From Nanobdellota archaeon (GTDB lineage Archaea; Nanobdellota; Nanobdellia; Pacearchaeales; GW2011-AR1): a stretch of DNA of 5,545 nucleotides. The translations under genes were made by a program, and so were the position numbers. Every line of letters begins with the position of its first letter. The stretch's first letter is position 1. A model generated the notes under the pieces. The model saw nothing but the letters and a program-made list of their open reading frames with translations. It was not told the origin of the DNA and did no database searches. This document shows positions 1 through 4,962 of this stretch, piece after piece. Location: contig JAHJRS010000036.1 in NCBI GenBank assembly GCA_018830845.1, forward strand, positions 1 through 5,545. The letters are read 5' to 3'.

Positions 1-966
1 AAGAAAAAAAAAGAAGAGAAGGCACCTGAACTTACCGATTTACCTGGAATCGGACCTGCGGCATTGACTAAGCTTGAAAATGCCGGAATTTTTGATATGA
101 TGGGTCTTGCGGTTATGAGTCCGACAACTCTTTCTGACACCGCAGGCATTTCAACAGCTGTTGCGAGAAAAGCAATTCAGGCTGCAAGAAATATTCTTGA
201 ACTTGGTTTTAGTGATGGAATGGAGTTTGCAAAAAAAAGGTCAAACATCATAAACATTACGACCGGAAGCAAAAATTTTGATGAACTTCTGGGTGGAAAG
301 GGGATCGAATCACGTGCGATTACAGAGGCTTTTGGGGCATATGGTTCAGGAAAAACCCAGCTTGGGCTTGCTCTTGCAGTAAATGCCCAGCTTCCTTTTG
401 AACAGGGCGGTGCCGGAGGAAAATCAGTTTATATTGATACGGAAGGAACATTCCGACCGGAGAGAATAAGGCAAATTGCCGAAGGTATTGGTGCAAATCC
501 TGAGATGGTCCTAAAGAACATTTTGGTTGCAAGAGCTTTTAATTCTGACCATCAGATTCTTTTATTGGAAAAAGTTGCAGAACTTATAAAATCAGGTGAA
601 CCAATAAAGCTGGTTGTTATCGATTCACTTACTGCACATTTTAGGGCAGAATTTATTGGTAGAGGACAATTGGCAGACAGACAGCAGAAGCTTAACCGGT
701 ATATGCATGAACTTATGAGGCTGGCCGAGAACAACAACTTGGCGGTTTATGTTACAAATCAGGTTATGGCAAATCCTGCTCAACTTTTTGGAGACCCCAC
801 AACTGCAATCGGAGGACATATTGTTGGTCACGCTTCAACTTATAGATTGTACTTAAGGCGGGCAAAACAGGGCTCAAGGGTTGCAAAGTTAATTGATAGT
901 CCAAGCTTGCCTGATGGGGAAGCAGTTTATTATGTTACAAATTACGGGATAAAAGATAAAGAGTAA
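1..966 (+). CDS. radA: DNA repair and recombination protein RadA (5' partial)
   Basis: RadA is the archaeal RecA/Rad51-type recombinase. It forms ATP-dependent filaments on single-stranded DNA and carries out strand exchange in homologous recombination. The frame is open from base 1: a lysine/glutamate-rich stretch leads into a helix-hairpin-helix domain (LPGIGPAAL at about 40-66), so translation begins left of the window and not at the in-frame TTG at 64. A linker with the ITTGSKNFDELLGG segment precedes the ATPase core. Walker A is GAYGSGKT (334-357), followed by YIDTEGTFRPERI, and Walker B is LVVIDS (610-627). The VTNQV segment and a C-terminal region with a GGHIVGHAST motif complete the core. 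About 321 residues are visible against a usual 320-350, so only a few codons should be missing. The stop codon overlaps the next start by one base (TAATG), which suggests cotranscription and translational coupling. Confidence 0.97.
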   Translation, partial: KKKKEEKAPELTDLPGIGPAALTKLENAGIFDMMGLAVMSPTTLSDTAGISTAVARKAIQAARNILELGFSDGMEFAKKRSNIINITTGSKNFDELLGGKGIESRAITEAFGAYGSGKTQLGLALAVNAQLPFEQGGAGGKSVYIDTEGTFRPERIRQIAEGIGANPEMVLKNILVARAFNSDHQILLLEKVAELIKSGEPIKLVVIDSLTAHFRAEFIGRGQLADRQQKLNRYMHELMRLAENNNLAVYVTNQVMANPAQLFGDPTTAIGGHIVGHASTYRLYLRRAKQGSRVAKLIDSPSLPDGEAVYYVTNYGIKDKE

Positions 967-1250
967 TGGGAAAAGTTTTTTATATTATAAGAAAAGCCAA
1001 GAATCTAAATGAATACTTGCAATTTGGTTCAACAATTAAAAATCAAAAATGGTCGGGGGATTTTTTTGCTTATGGGCAGGTTCCTTATGGATTTGACGAA
1101 GGTAAAAGGTATATAATTACGAGTTCAGACAGCCCTGACTTTGAAAATATATTGAAAGATAAAGAGGAAAAAACAATAAAGAAAAAGAAGAATATTTTAG
1201 ATAAACTTTTTTATATGGATGCAATCAAAACGGAGTTAGGGATCAAATAA
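966..1250 (+). CDS. Unrecognised 94-residue protein, coupled to radA
   Basis: I do not recognise this protein. It starts at the ATG inside the radA stop (TAATG, one-base overlap), an arrangement that favours translational coupling and supports the start. The N-terminal half (residues 1-55) is aromatic-rich and looks like a compact beta-rich fold (VFYIIRKAKN, FFAYGQVPYGF, RYIITSS). The second half (about 60-94) is strongly charged, with a lysine/glutamate run (KDKEEKTIKKKKN), and is probably helical. No signal peptide, membrane segment, cysteine pair or nucleotide-binding motif is visible. Base composition matches the neighbours. Cotranscription with radA hints at a DNA-related role, but that is only guilt by association. 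That it is a real gene is likely because of its length, the stop-start overlap and the absence of a competing reading on the other strand. Confidence 0.72.
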   Translation: MGKVFYIIRKAKNLNEYLQFGSTIKNQKWSGDFFAYGQVPYGFDEGKRYIITSSDSPDFENILKDKEEKTIKKKKNILDKLFYMDAIKTELGIK

Positions 1251-1260
1251 ATTTAATTTC

Positions 1261-1264
1261 AAAA
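1261..1264 (-). terminator. Short T run directly after the tRNA
   Basis: The minus strand reads TTTT immediately after the tRNA discriminator base and stays A/T-rich (TTTTGAAATTAAAT). Archaeal RNA polymerase terminates on T-rich stretches without needing a hairpin, so this is a plausible but weak terminator. It is short, and no other signal supports it. Confidence 0.3.
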
Positions 1265-1399
1265 CATCCCCACGGGGAATTGAACCCCGATTTCTTCGAG
1301 TTTGCGCAATGAACTATCTTAAGGGAAGATAGAGCGGTAGGAAACCGTAGGTGTCCTTCGCTCCGCAACGAAGTGTTCTGTCCTTTAAACTATGGGGAT
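1265..1399 (-). tRNA. tRNA-Arg(GCG) with intron
   Basis: Read on the minus strand, the gene gives a full cloverleaf once a 63-base intron is removed. The acceptor stem is ATCCCCA (1399-1393) with TGGGGAT (1272-1266), and the discriminator is G (1265). The D stem is GTTT/GAAC with one G-T wobble and a loop holding GG and an A at the position 20 equivalent, an arginine identity base in bacteria. The anticodon stem is CTTCG (1373-1369) with CGAAG (1298-1294). The variable loop is four bases (AAAT). The T arm is CGGGG/CCCCG with loop TTCAATT. The spliced anticodon loop reads TTGCGGT, so the anticodon is GCG (1366-1364), decoding the CGC/CGU arginine codons. The mature length is 72 bases and CCA is not encoded. 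The gene lies 21 bases downstream of ndk on the same strand. Confidence 0.93.
1300..1362 (-). other. 63-base tRNA intron at canonical position 37/38
   Basis: The exon-intron junctions form a textbook archaeal bulge-helix-bulge. The anticodon stem CTTCG/CGAAG is one outer helix. TTGC (1368-1365) pairs with GCAA (1305-1302) as the four-base central helix. The two three-base bulges are GGA (1364-1362) and ACT (1301-1299). GCGA pairs with TTGC (one G-T) as the intron-side helix. Cutting after the second base of each bulge, as the archaeal splicing endonuclease does, removes exactly 1362-1300. Inside the intron are a hairpin CGGT-TTCCT-ACCG (1347-1335) and a seven-base-pair hairpin CTATCTT-CCCTT-AAGATAG (1332-1314). 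No ORF is present. Confidence 0.88.
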
Positions 1400-1420
1400 T
1401 TGACTGAGAAATAAATTTTC

Positions 1421-1432
1421 TTATTTTATTAA
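1421..1432 (-). promoter_or_regulatory. Possible box A for the tRNA, overlapping the ndk stop
   Basis: Only 21 bases separate ndk from the tRNA, so an independent tRNA promoter must overlap the end of ndk. The minus strand there reads TTAATAAAATAA, centred about 27 bases before the tRNA 5' end, which is the usual box A distance. The final codons of ndk are A/T-rich anyway, so this may be chance. Readthrough from ndk followed by RNase P processing is the alternative. Confidence 0.33.
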
Positions 1433-1867
1433 TTCTTCTTCACTAAACCACATGGAAATTTCTCTTTTTGCTGATTCTGGGGAGTCTGATGCATGAATTA
1501 CATTTTCCACACAATCTGTTTTGGTGTTGTGGCGGCCGTATTTTCCTCTTAATGAGCAAAAATCAGCATCATCAGGGAAGGTTTTGCCACTTTTTTCACG
1601 TATCCTTGAAATTGCATCTTCTCCCTCATAAACTATTGCAATCACATTTACATTTTTATGAAATTCGCCTGTTAGGTGTTTTACCAATTTATCAAAAAAA
1701 GGCTTTTCTCTATGTTCTTCATAATGATTTTCTGCAAATTCTTTTTTTACATTAACTAATTTTATTCCCACCATTTTCAGGTTCGTTCTGTCTAGTTCAG
1801 AAATGACTTCTCCCGCAAGACCCTTAACCATTGCGTCAGGTTTGATTAAAACCAAAGTTCTTTCCAT
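1421..1867 (-). CDS. ndk: Nucleoside diphosphate kinase
   Basis: This enzyme transfers the gamma-phosphate from ATP to other NDPs through a phosphohistidine intermediate, balancing NTP and dNTP pools in the cytoplasm. At 148 residues it has normal family length. Visible hallmarks are TLVLIKPDAM with the conserved lysine (K9), HYEEHREKPFFDKLV (about 48-62), the VYEGEDAISRIR segment (79-90), GKTFP with the phosphate-binding threonine (T96), LRGKYG with arginine R107, and the active-site NVIHASDSPESA with N122 and catalytic H125. Two spots deviate from the common form: the usual SGPVVAM strand reads KNVNVIAIV, and the usual PGTIRGDF reads DFCSLRGKY. All catalytic residues remain. The ATG at 1867 lies 24 bases from a box A, so the mRNA is probably leaderless. 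The gene is divergent from the uracil-DNA glycosylase gene and directly upstream of the tRNA. Confidence 0.96.
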   Translation of the reverse strand: MERTLVLIKPDAMVKGLAGEVISELDRTNLKMVGIKLVNVKKEFAENHYEEHREKPFFDKLVKHLTGEFHKNVNVIAIVYEGEDAISRIREKSGKTFPDDADFCSLRGKYGRHNTKTDCVENVIHASDSPESAKREISMWFSEEELIK

Positions 1868-1915
1868 AAGTTTTCGAAAGATAATTTATTTAAAAAGATT
1901 TGTTCTCCCTTTTAG
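1868..1915. promoter_or_regulatory. Shared divergent promoter (ndk and udg)
   Basis: This is the whole 48-base spacer between two divergent start codons. The perfect palindrome TTTAAA (1889-1894) lies exactly at its midpoint, inside TTTATTTAAAAA (1885-1896). On the minus strand this reads TTTTTAAATAAA, a good archaeal box A centred about 24 bases from the ndk ATG. On the plus strand it is centred about 25 bases before the udg ATG. Both transcripts would therefore start at or next to their start codons. A purine-rich stretch (GAAAGATAA, about 1875-1884) on the plus side could be a BRE for udg. No Shine-Dalgarno sequence is visible on either side, which agrees with leaderless initiation. Confidence 0.65.
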
Positions 1916-2512
1916 ATGGATGACCCTGAGCATATTCGTCTTGTTAAAGAAACTCAAATTTGCAAAGATTGCAAAAATATTGTCGTTGGAAAGGGTAATC
2001 TGAATGCGGATATCCTTTTTGTTGGAGAGGCCCCGGGAAAAAATGAAGACCTTGAAGGGATACCTTTTGTTGGAAAAGCAGGGAAAAATTTAGATAATCT
2101 GCTTTCTAAAGTTGGCCTTGACATTGATGATGTTTATATCGCGAACATTTTAAAGTGCAGACCCCCCGAAAATAGGGATCCTCTTCCCGAAGAAATCAAA
2201 GCACACACACCCTGGTTAATTGAACAGATAAAACAAATAAAACCAAAGGTAATCTGCTCCCTAGGAAATTATGCAACAAAATTTTTTCTATCTGGGGGCA
2301 ATGCGGAATTAATGGAAAAACAGCAGGGAATAACCTCAATACATGGGAGGGTAAAACGAATGGGCTTTCACGGATTAAGCATAAAATTGATTCCTTTATT
2401 TCATCCCGCCGCAATAATTTACAAAAGAGACCTGATTCCTTTATGGGAAAAAGATATGGAGATTGTCAAAAAAGAAGTTTATGAGAGCAAGGCTCAGAAG
2501 AAGTTATTTTAA
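1916..2512 (+). CDS. Family 4 uracil-DNA glycosylase (Fe-S type), with Cys-to-His change
   Basis: The protein removes uracil from DNA to start base excision repair of deaminated cytosine or misincorporated dUMP. It is 198 residues long, normal for family 4. It shows the motif A region GEAPGKNEDLEGIPFVGKAG (37-56), the NILKCRPPENRDPLP block (77-91), the KVICSLGN strand (111-118) and motif B LFHPAA (161-166). Family 4 enzymes bind a [4Fe-4S] cluster through four cysteines. Here C16-x2-C19 and C81 are present, but the fourth position, normally cysteine in the EExxACxPxL context, is H97 (codon CAC at 2204-2206). A Cys3-His cluster is a possible reading. The C-terminal tail is lysine-rich and ends in QKKLF, which loosely resembles a PCNA-interacting peptide but is incomplete. 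The ATG at 1916 is supported by box A spacing. Confidence 0.93.
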   Translation: MDDPEHIRLVKETQICKDCKNIVVGKGNLNADILFVGEAPGKNEDLEGIPFVGKAGKNLDNLLSKVGLDIDDVYIANILKCRPPENRDPLPEEIKAHTPWLIEQIKQIKPKVICSLGNYATKFFLSGGNAELMEKQQGITSIHGRVKRMGFHGLSIKLIPLFHPAAIIYKRDLIPLWEKDMEIVKKEVYESKAQKKLF

Positions 2513-2513
2513 T

Positions 2514-4346
2514 TTATTCAAGCCAAATTTTTCTTACATCTTTTACTTTTTTTGTTCTTTTTATCACTTCCTTTAGGTTTTCAATATTTTCTAAAAATAC
2601 AACAAAATAGCATTCTGCAAAGTTATTTCCAGTTAGTTTTGCATTTGCCTCCTTTATTTTAAAACCTTTTCTTGATATTGTGTTCATCAAATCTGCCAGA
2701 ATTCCGGGACGGTCTGTGGTTGCAACAAAAATTTTTACCGGTTTACTAAAAAGATCCTTCCATTCTGCAGATATTTCCTTTTCCTTTGAATTTTTAATTC
2801 TGTCACAATCTTTTTTATGAATGAGTGCTCTTTTGTAAGATCTTAGTATGCCTATTAATTCATCCGGAGGAAGGGGATTGCAGCATTTTGCAAAATTAAG
2901 CAGATGGTTTGGAAAATCTTTTATTTCCACGGCGGTTTCAGTTTCTTCATCTTTTTTTTCAGACTCTTTTCTTATTTTTGGAACGGGAATGTTCTCAATT
3001 CTTTTTATTTCCCTTGCAATAATTTTTTTTGCATATTTTGTTTTTACAAATTTTAACCAGTCTCTTCTTGGTCTCTGAAATTTATTTGTGATTATTTCAA
3101 CGGTGTTTCCATTATATAATTCTGTTTTAAGAGGAACAAATTTTTTGTTTACTCTTGCCCCCATTGATTGATTTCCCACCTCGGCATGTATTTGGTATGC
3201 AAAATCAAGTGCGGTGGATTTTGCTGGGAGAGAAATCATCTTCCCTTTTGGAGTGTAGCAGTATATTTTATCCTTAAAAAGATTGATTTTGACTGCTTCA
3301 AGAAGGGGGTTTCTTTTGGATTTTAATTTTATAATTTCCTTGAGCCATGCCGTTTTTTTCTCAAACTTAGGATCACCTTTTATTTTTTTGTAAGTCCAGT
3401 GCGCTGCAGAACCTTCTTCTGCAAATTCATCCATTTTTTTGGTTCTTATTTGTATCTCAACTATTTTGGATTCATTTTTTATGCAGAAATGCAATGATTC
3501 ATATCCATTTTCTTTTGGGTTTTTTAAATAATCCTTGTATGTACCTTCAACTACAGGATATTTTGAACCAATCAGCCCAAAAACTTTGTAACAATCTTTT
3601 TTATCTTTTGTTATTATTCTTATTCCAAATTGGTCTTTTTGTTTATTTAATGGAATTTTCCTCTCTACAATCTTTTTATAAATGCTAAAAATTTGTTTTT
3701 CCCGTCCTTTTATTTTAAAATTTTTTATTTCTTTTTTTAGAATTTTGTCAATCTCTAAAATTATTTTTTTCACATAATCTTCTCTCTCCTTTTCAGACAT
3801 TTTCAAAAAATTTAGAATTTCAGAATATTTTTTTGGGTTTGTAATTTTGAAGGAATTTTCAGTAATTTCTTTTTTTATTCTTTCAAGCCCCAGTCTTTCT
3901 GCAAGAGGAGCATAATTTTCCATCGCATCTTTTGCATCTTTTTTGTTCTTGTTGATTTTCACTTCCGCAATTTTGCAAGTAAGTTCAAGTATTATTGAGT
4001 GAAGATTTTCAACAGAGGAAATTATTGCCTCCCGGATCCCTTCACTTTTCTTATCCTGAGATTTAAGAATAATCTCAGATAGTTTTTCTTTTTCAGAGAG
4101 TATTGAATAAATTCTCTCCCCAAAAAGTTCTTTTATTTCTTTTTGACTCTCTTTGTAAAATTCGGACAAAATTCCCGCCACAAGAAGGTCTTTTTCATAT
4201 TTTTCCTTTTTCAGAATTTTTATTATCTCATAAGCTTTTCGAAGGTTTGCTTCGGGTTTATTTTTCAAAAATTCGACTATTTTTTTGAATGAGGGGTCAT
4301 CCTTTTCAAAAATTTTTTTCAACAGGGAGGCAAATTTTTGTTCCAT
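2514..4346 (-). CDS. Long RelA/SpoT homolog, likely (p)ppGpp synthetase with dead hydrolase domain
   Basis: The protein has 610 residues with the domain order of a long RSH. The N-terminal part (about 1-190) aligns to the HD hydrolase region but is shortened and lacks its metal ligands: the HD pair reads SE (61-62), and the DRLHN region reads CKIAE (124-128). The synthetase domain (about 205-320) is well kept: IKGREKQIFSIYKK with R215, DQFGIR with D238, TYKDYL (269-274), NGYESLHF with Y282, VEIQIRT with E297, and AAHWTYK. The TGS domain (about 359-421) has DFAYQIHAEVGN, followed by RRDWLKFVKT. A zinc-finger domain (about 484-516) keeps C488, C489, H510 and C514, and an ACT domain (about 535-608) has TDRPGILADL. 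It should make ppGpp or pppGpp from ATP and GDP or GTP, probably sensing the ribosome through the C-terminal domains. That activity is inferred. An upstream box A supports the ATG at 4346. The stop lies one base from the udg stop. Confidence 0.95.
   Translation of the reverse strand: MEQKFASLLKKIFEKDDPSFKKIVEFLKNKPEANLRKAYEIIKILKKEKYEKDLLVAGILSEFYKESQKEIKELFGERIYSILSEKEKLSEIILKSQDKKSEGIREAIISSVENLHSIILELTCKIAEVKINKNKKDAKDAMENYAPLAERLGLERIKKEITENSFKITNPKKYSEILNFLKMSEKEREDYVKKIILEIDKILKKEIKNFKIKGREKQIFSIYKKIVERKIPLNKQKDQFGIRIITKDKKDCYKVFGLIGSKYPVVEGTYKDYLKNPKENGYESLHFCIKNESKIVEIQIRTKKMDEFAEEGSAAHWTYKKIKGDPKFEKKTAWLKEIIKLKSKRNPLLEAVKINLFKDKIYCYTPKGKMISLPAKSTALDFAYQIHAEVGNQSMGARVNKKFVPLKTELYNGNTVEIITNKFQRPRRDWLKFVKTKYAKKIIAREIKRIENIPVPKIRKESEKKDEETETAVEIKDFPNHLLNFAKCCNPLPPDELIGILRSYKRALIHKKDCDRIKNSKEKEISAEWKDLFSKPVKIFVATTDRPGILADLMNTISRKGFKIKEANAKLTGNNFAECYFVVFLENIENLKEVIKRTKKVKDVRKIWLE
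2528..2562 (+). terminator. T-tract cluster downstream of udg
   Basis: Just past the udg stop the plus strand carries several T runs in 35 bases (five T's, four T's, seven T's at 2547-2553, five T's). Archaeal polymerase can terminate on such tracts. They lie inside the antisense 3' end of the RelA/SpoT gene and partly reflect its lysine codons, so the function is inferred from position only. Confidence 0.35.
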
Positions 4347-4367
4347 ATAAATTTAGCAGATGAGTGA

Positions 4368-4375
4368 TTTATATA
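4368..4375 (-). promoter_or_regulatory. Box A for the RelA/SpoT gene, inside the nop10 3' end
   Basis: The minus strand reads TATATAAA, a near-ideal archaeal TATA element, centred about 25 bases before the ATG at 4346. That predicts a leaderless transcript. The box overlaps the last codons and stop of the Nop10-like gene, so the RelA/SpoT gene can be transcribed separately from the genes upstream of it. Confidence 0.62.
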
Positions 4376-4509
4376 GGTTCTTCTTTTTTGATTGAAGTCT
4401 TTTTTTGGCCTAGAAATTTGTAGTGCCCTTCTTTTGTATCCCGAGAACACGTTGTACAGATTATCTTAAAGGTATAGAGTTTGCACTCCGGGCACTTTTT
4501 GAGTATCAT
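4369..4509 (-). CDS. nop10: Nop10-like zinc ribbon protein (46 residues)
   Basis: Nop10 is a small core subunit of archaeal H/ACA ribonucleoproteins, which bind Cbf5 and guide RNAs to make pseudouridine in rRNA. The ORF begins MILKKCPECKLYTFKIICTT and carries C-x2-C (C6, C9) and C-x2-C (C18, C21), matching the Nop10 pattern of KCPxCxxYTLKxxCPxCG closely. The second half (from residue 22) is unlike the family. The usual HPPxFSPEDKYxxYR stretch is replaced by a lysine-rich tail, with only a possible HYKF remnant at 29-32, and 46 residues is short against a usual 55-60. Context supports the call because nop10 commonly follows the aIF2 alpha gene in archaea. It starts four bases after the Nudix-like stop, so it is probably cotranscribed with that gene. 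No Shine-Dalgarno sequence is evident. Another small zinc ribbon is the alternative. Confidence 0.8.
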   Translation of the reverse strand: MILKKCPECKLYTFKIICTTCSRDTKEGHYKFLGQKKTSIKKEEPI

Positions 4510-4513
4510 AGGC

Positions 4514-4906
4514 CTATTCTAAATTTAGAAGGTATTCTTGGAGCCTTGTGGGAAGTTTTACCTGGAGTTTGTCTTCAACATTTGAAGGCTTAACCCAAAG
4601 CAGTTCTTTTACATCTTTTCCGGGTTTTTCTTTCCCTTCTGTTGCTTCGCATAAGAAGTGTATTTTTAACTTATCCTCTCTTTGGAGCATATTTTCTGCA
4701 TACACTGCCCCCAAGTTGTGAATTTTATACCCTGTTCTTTCAAGGGCTGCTTTTTTAAGTTTTTTGTCCAGTTCAAGTCCGTAATCAAGGTCATCTTCAA
4801 TGAAGGAGTACTTTGTGTCCCCCTCCCCTTTTCCGACGAGAATTCTCCTTGTTTTTGGGTCAAAGATGATTCCAACAATCTTCACTAAAAATTTCTTTTC
4901 TTCCAT
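4514..4906 (-). CDS. Nudix-fold protein with degenerate Nudix box
   Basis: The 130-residue protein has the length and strand-helix-strand pattern of a Nudix domain. A first strand and turn (VKIVGIIFDPKTRRILVGKG, residues 8-27) are followed by the region where the Nudix box should be (about 38-60), then a later strand KLKIHFLCEATEGKEKPGKDV (79-99) and ELLWVKPSNVEDKL, typical of Nudix C-termini. The box itself is poor: the REUXEExG part reads KAALERTG (about 52-59), losing the arginine, the first glutamate and one of the paired metal-binding glutamates, and the preceding glycine pair is absent. Hydrolysis is therefore doubtful; a binding or structural role is possible. The Nudix-fold assignment rests on pattern resemblance only. 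The gene has its own box A and lies between aIF2 alpha and the Nop10-like gene, so a role in translation or rRNA metabolism is a contextual guess. Confidence 0.75.
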   Translation of the reverse strand: MEEKKFLVKIVGIIFDPKTRRILVGKGEGDTKYSFIEDDLDYGLELDKKLKKAALERTGYKIHNLGAVYAENMLQREDKLKIHFLCEATEGKEKPGKDVKELLWVKPSNVEDKLQVKLPTRLQEYLLNLE

Positions 4907-4927
4907 ATTTATTAAAAATATTTTGGG

Positions 4928-4935
4928 TATTTAAG
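4928..4935 (-). promoter_or_regulatory. Box A for the Nudix-like/nop10 unit
   Basis: The minus strand reads CTTAAATA, close to the archaeal TTTAAATA box A, spanning 22-29 bases before the ATG at 4906. Transcription would begin at or next to the start codon. The spacer to the aIF2 alpha stop (4907-4962) contains no Shine-Dalgarno sequence, which fits a leaderless start. Confidence 0.6.
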
Positions 4936-4962
4936 TATTTAGTTTCTTTTTTTAGTGATATT

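Noticed and set aside
208..240. RadA polymerisation motif reading FSDG instead of FxxA, as a possible defect
   Set aside because: From memory, some archaeal RadA proteins such as the Methanococcus one also have glycine here, so this is within normal variation.
64..966. RadA starting at the TTG at 64
   Set aside because: The same frame is open back to base 1 and encodes the start of the helix-hairpin-helix domain (ELTDLPGIGPAAL), so the true start is left of the window.
1354..1373. Hairpin CTTCG-TTGCGGAG-CGAAG taken as the tRNA anticodon arm without an intron
   Set aside because: It gives an eight-base loop and leaves over 60 bases before the T arm. The intron reading gives a seven-base loop, a four-base variable loop and a perfect bulge-helix-bulge.
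1468..1755. Plus-strand 95-codon open frame opposite ndk
   Set aside because: It is the antisense of a clear nucleoside diphosphate kinase gene and is rich in His, Leu and Phe with no recognisable domain.
2514..4346. RelA/SpoT gene as a decaying pseudogene because of its lost HD motifs
   Set aside because: The frame is intact over 610 codons, the other four domains keep their key residues, and a good promoter precedes the start. The loss is confined to one domain.
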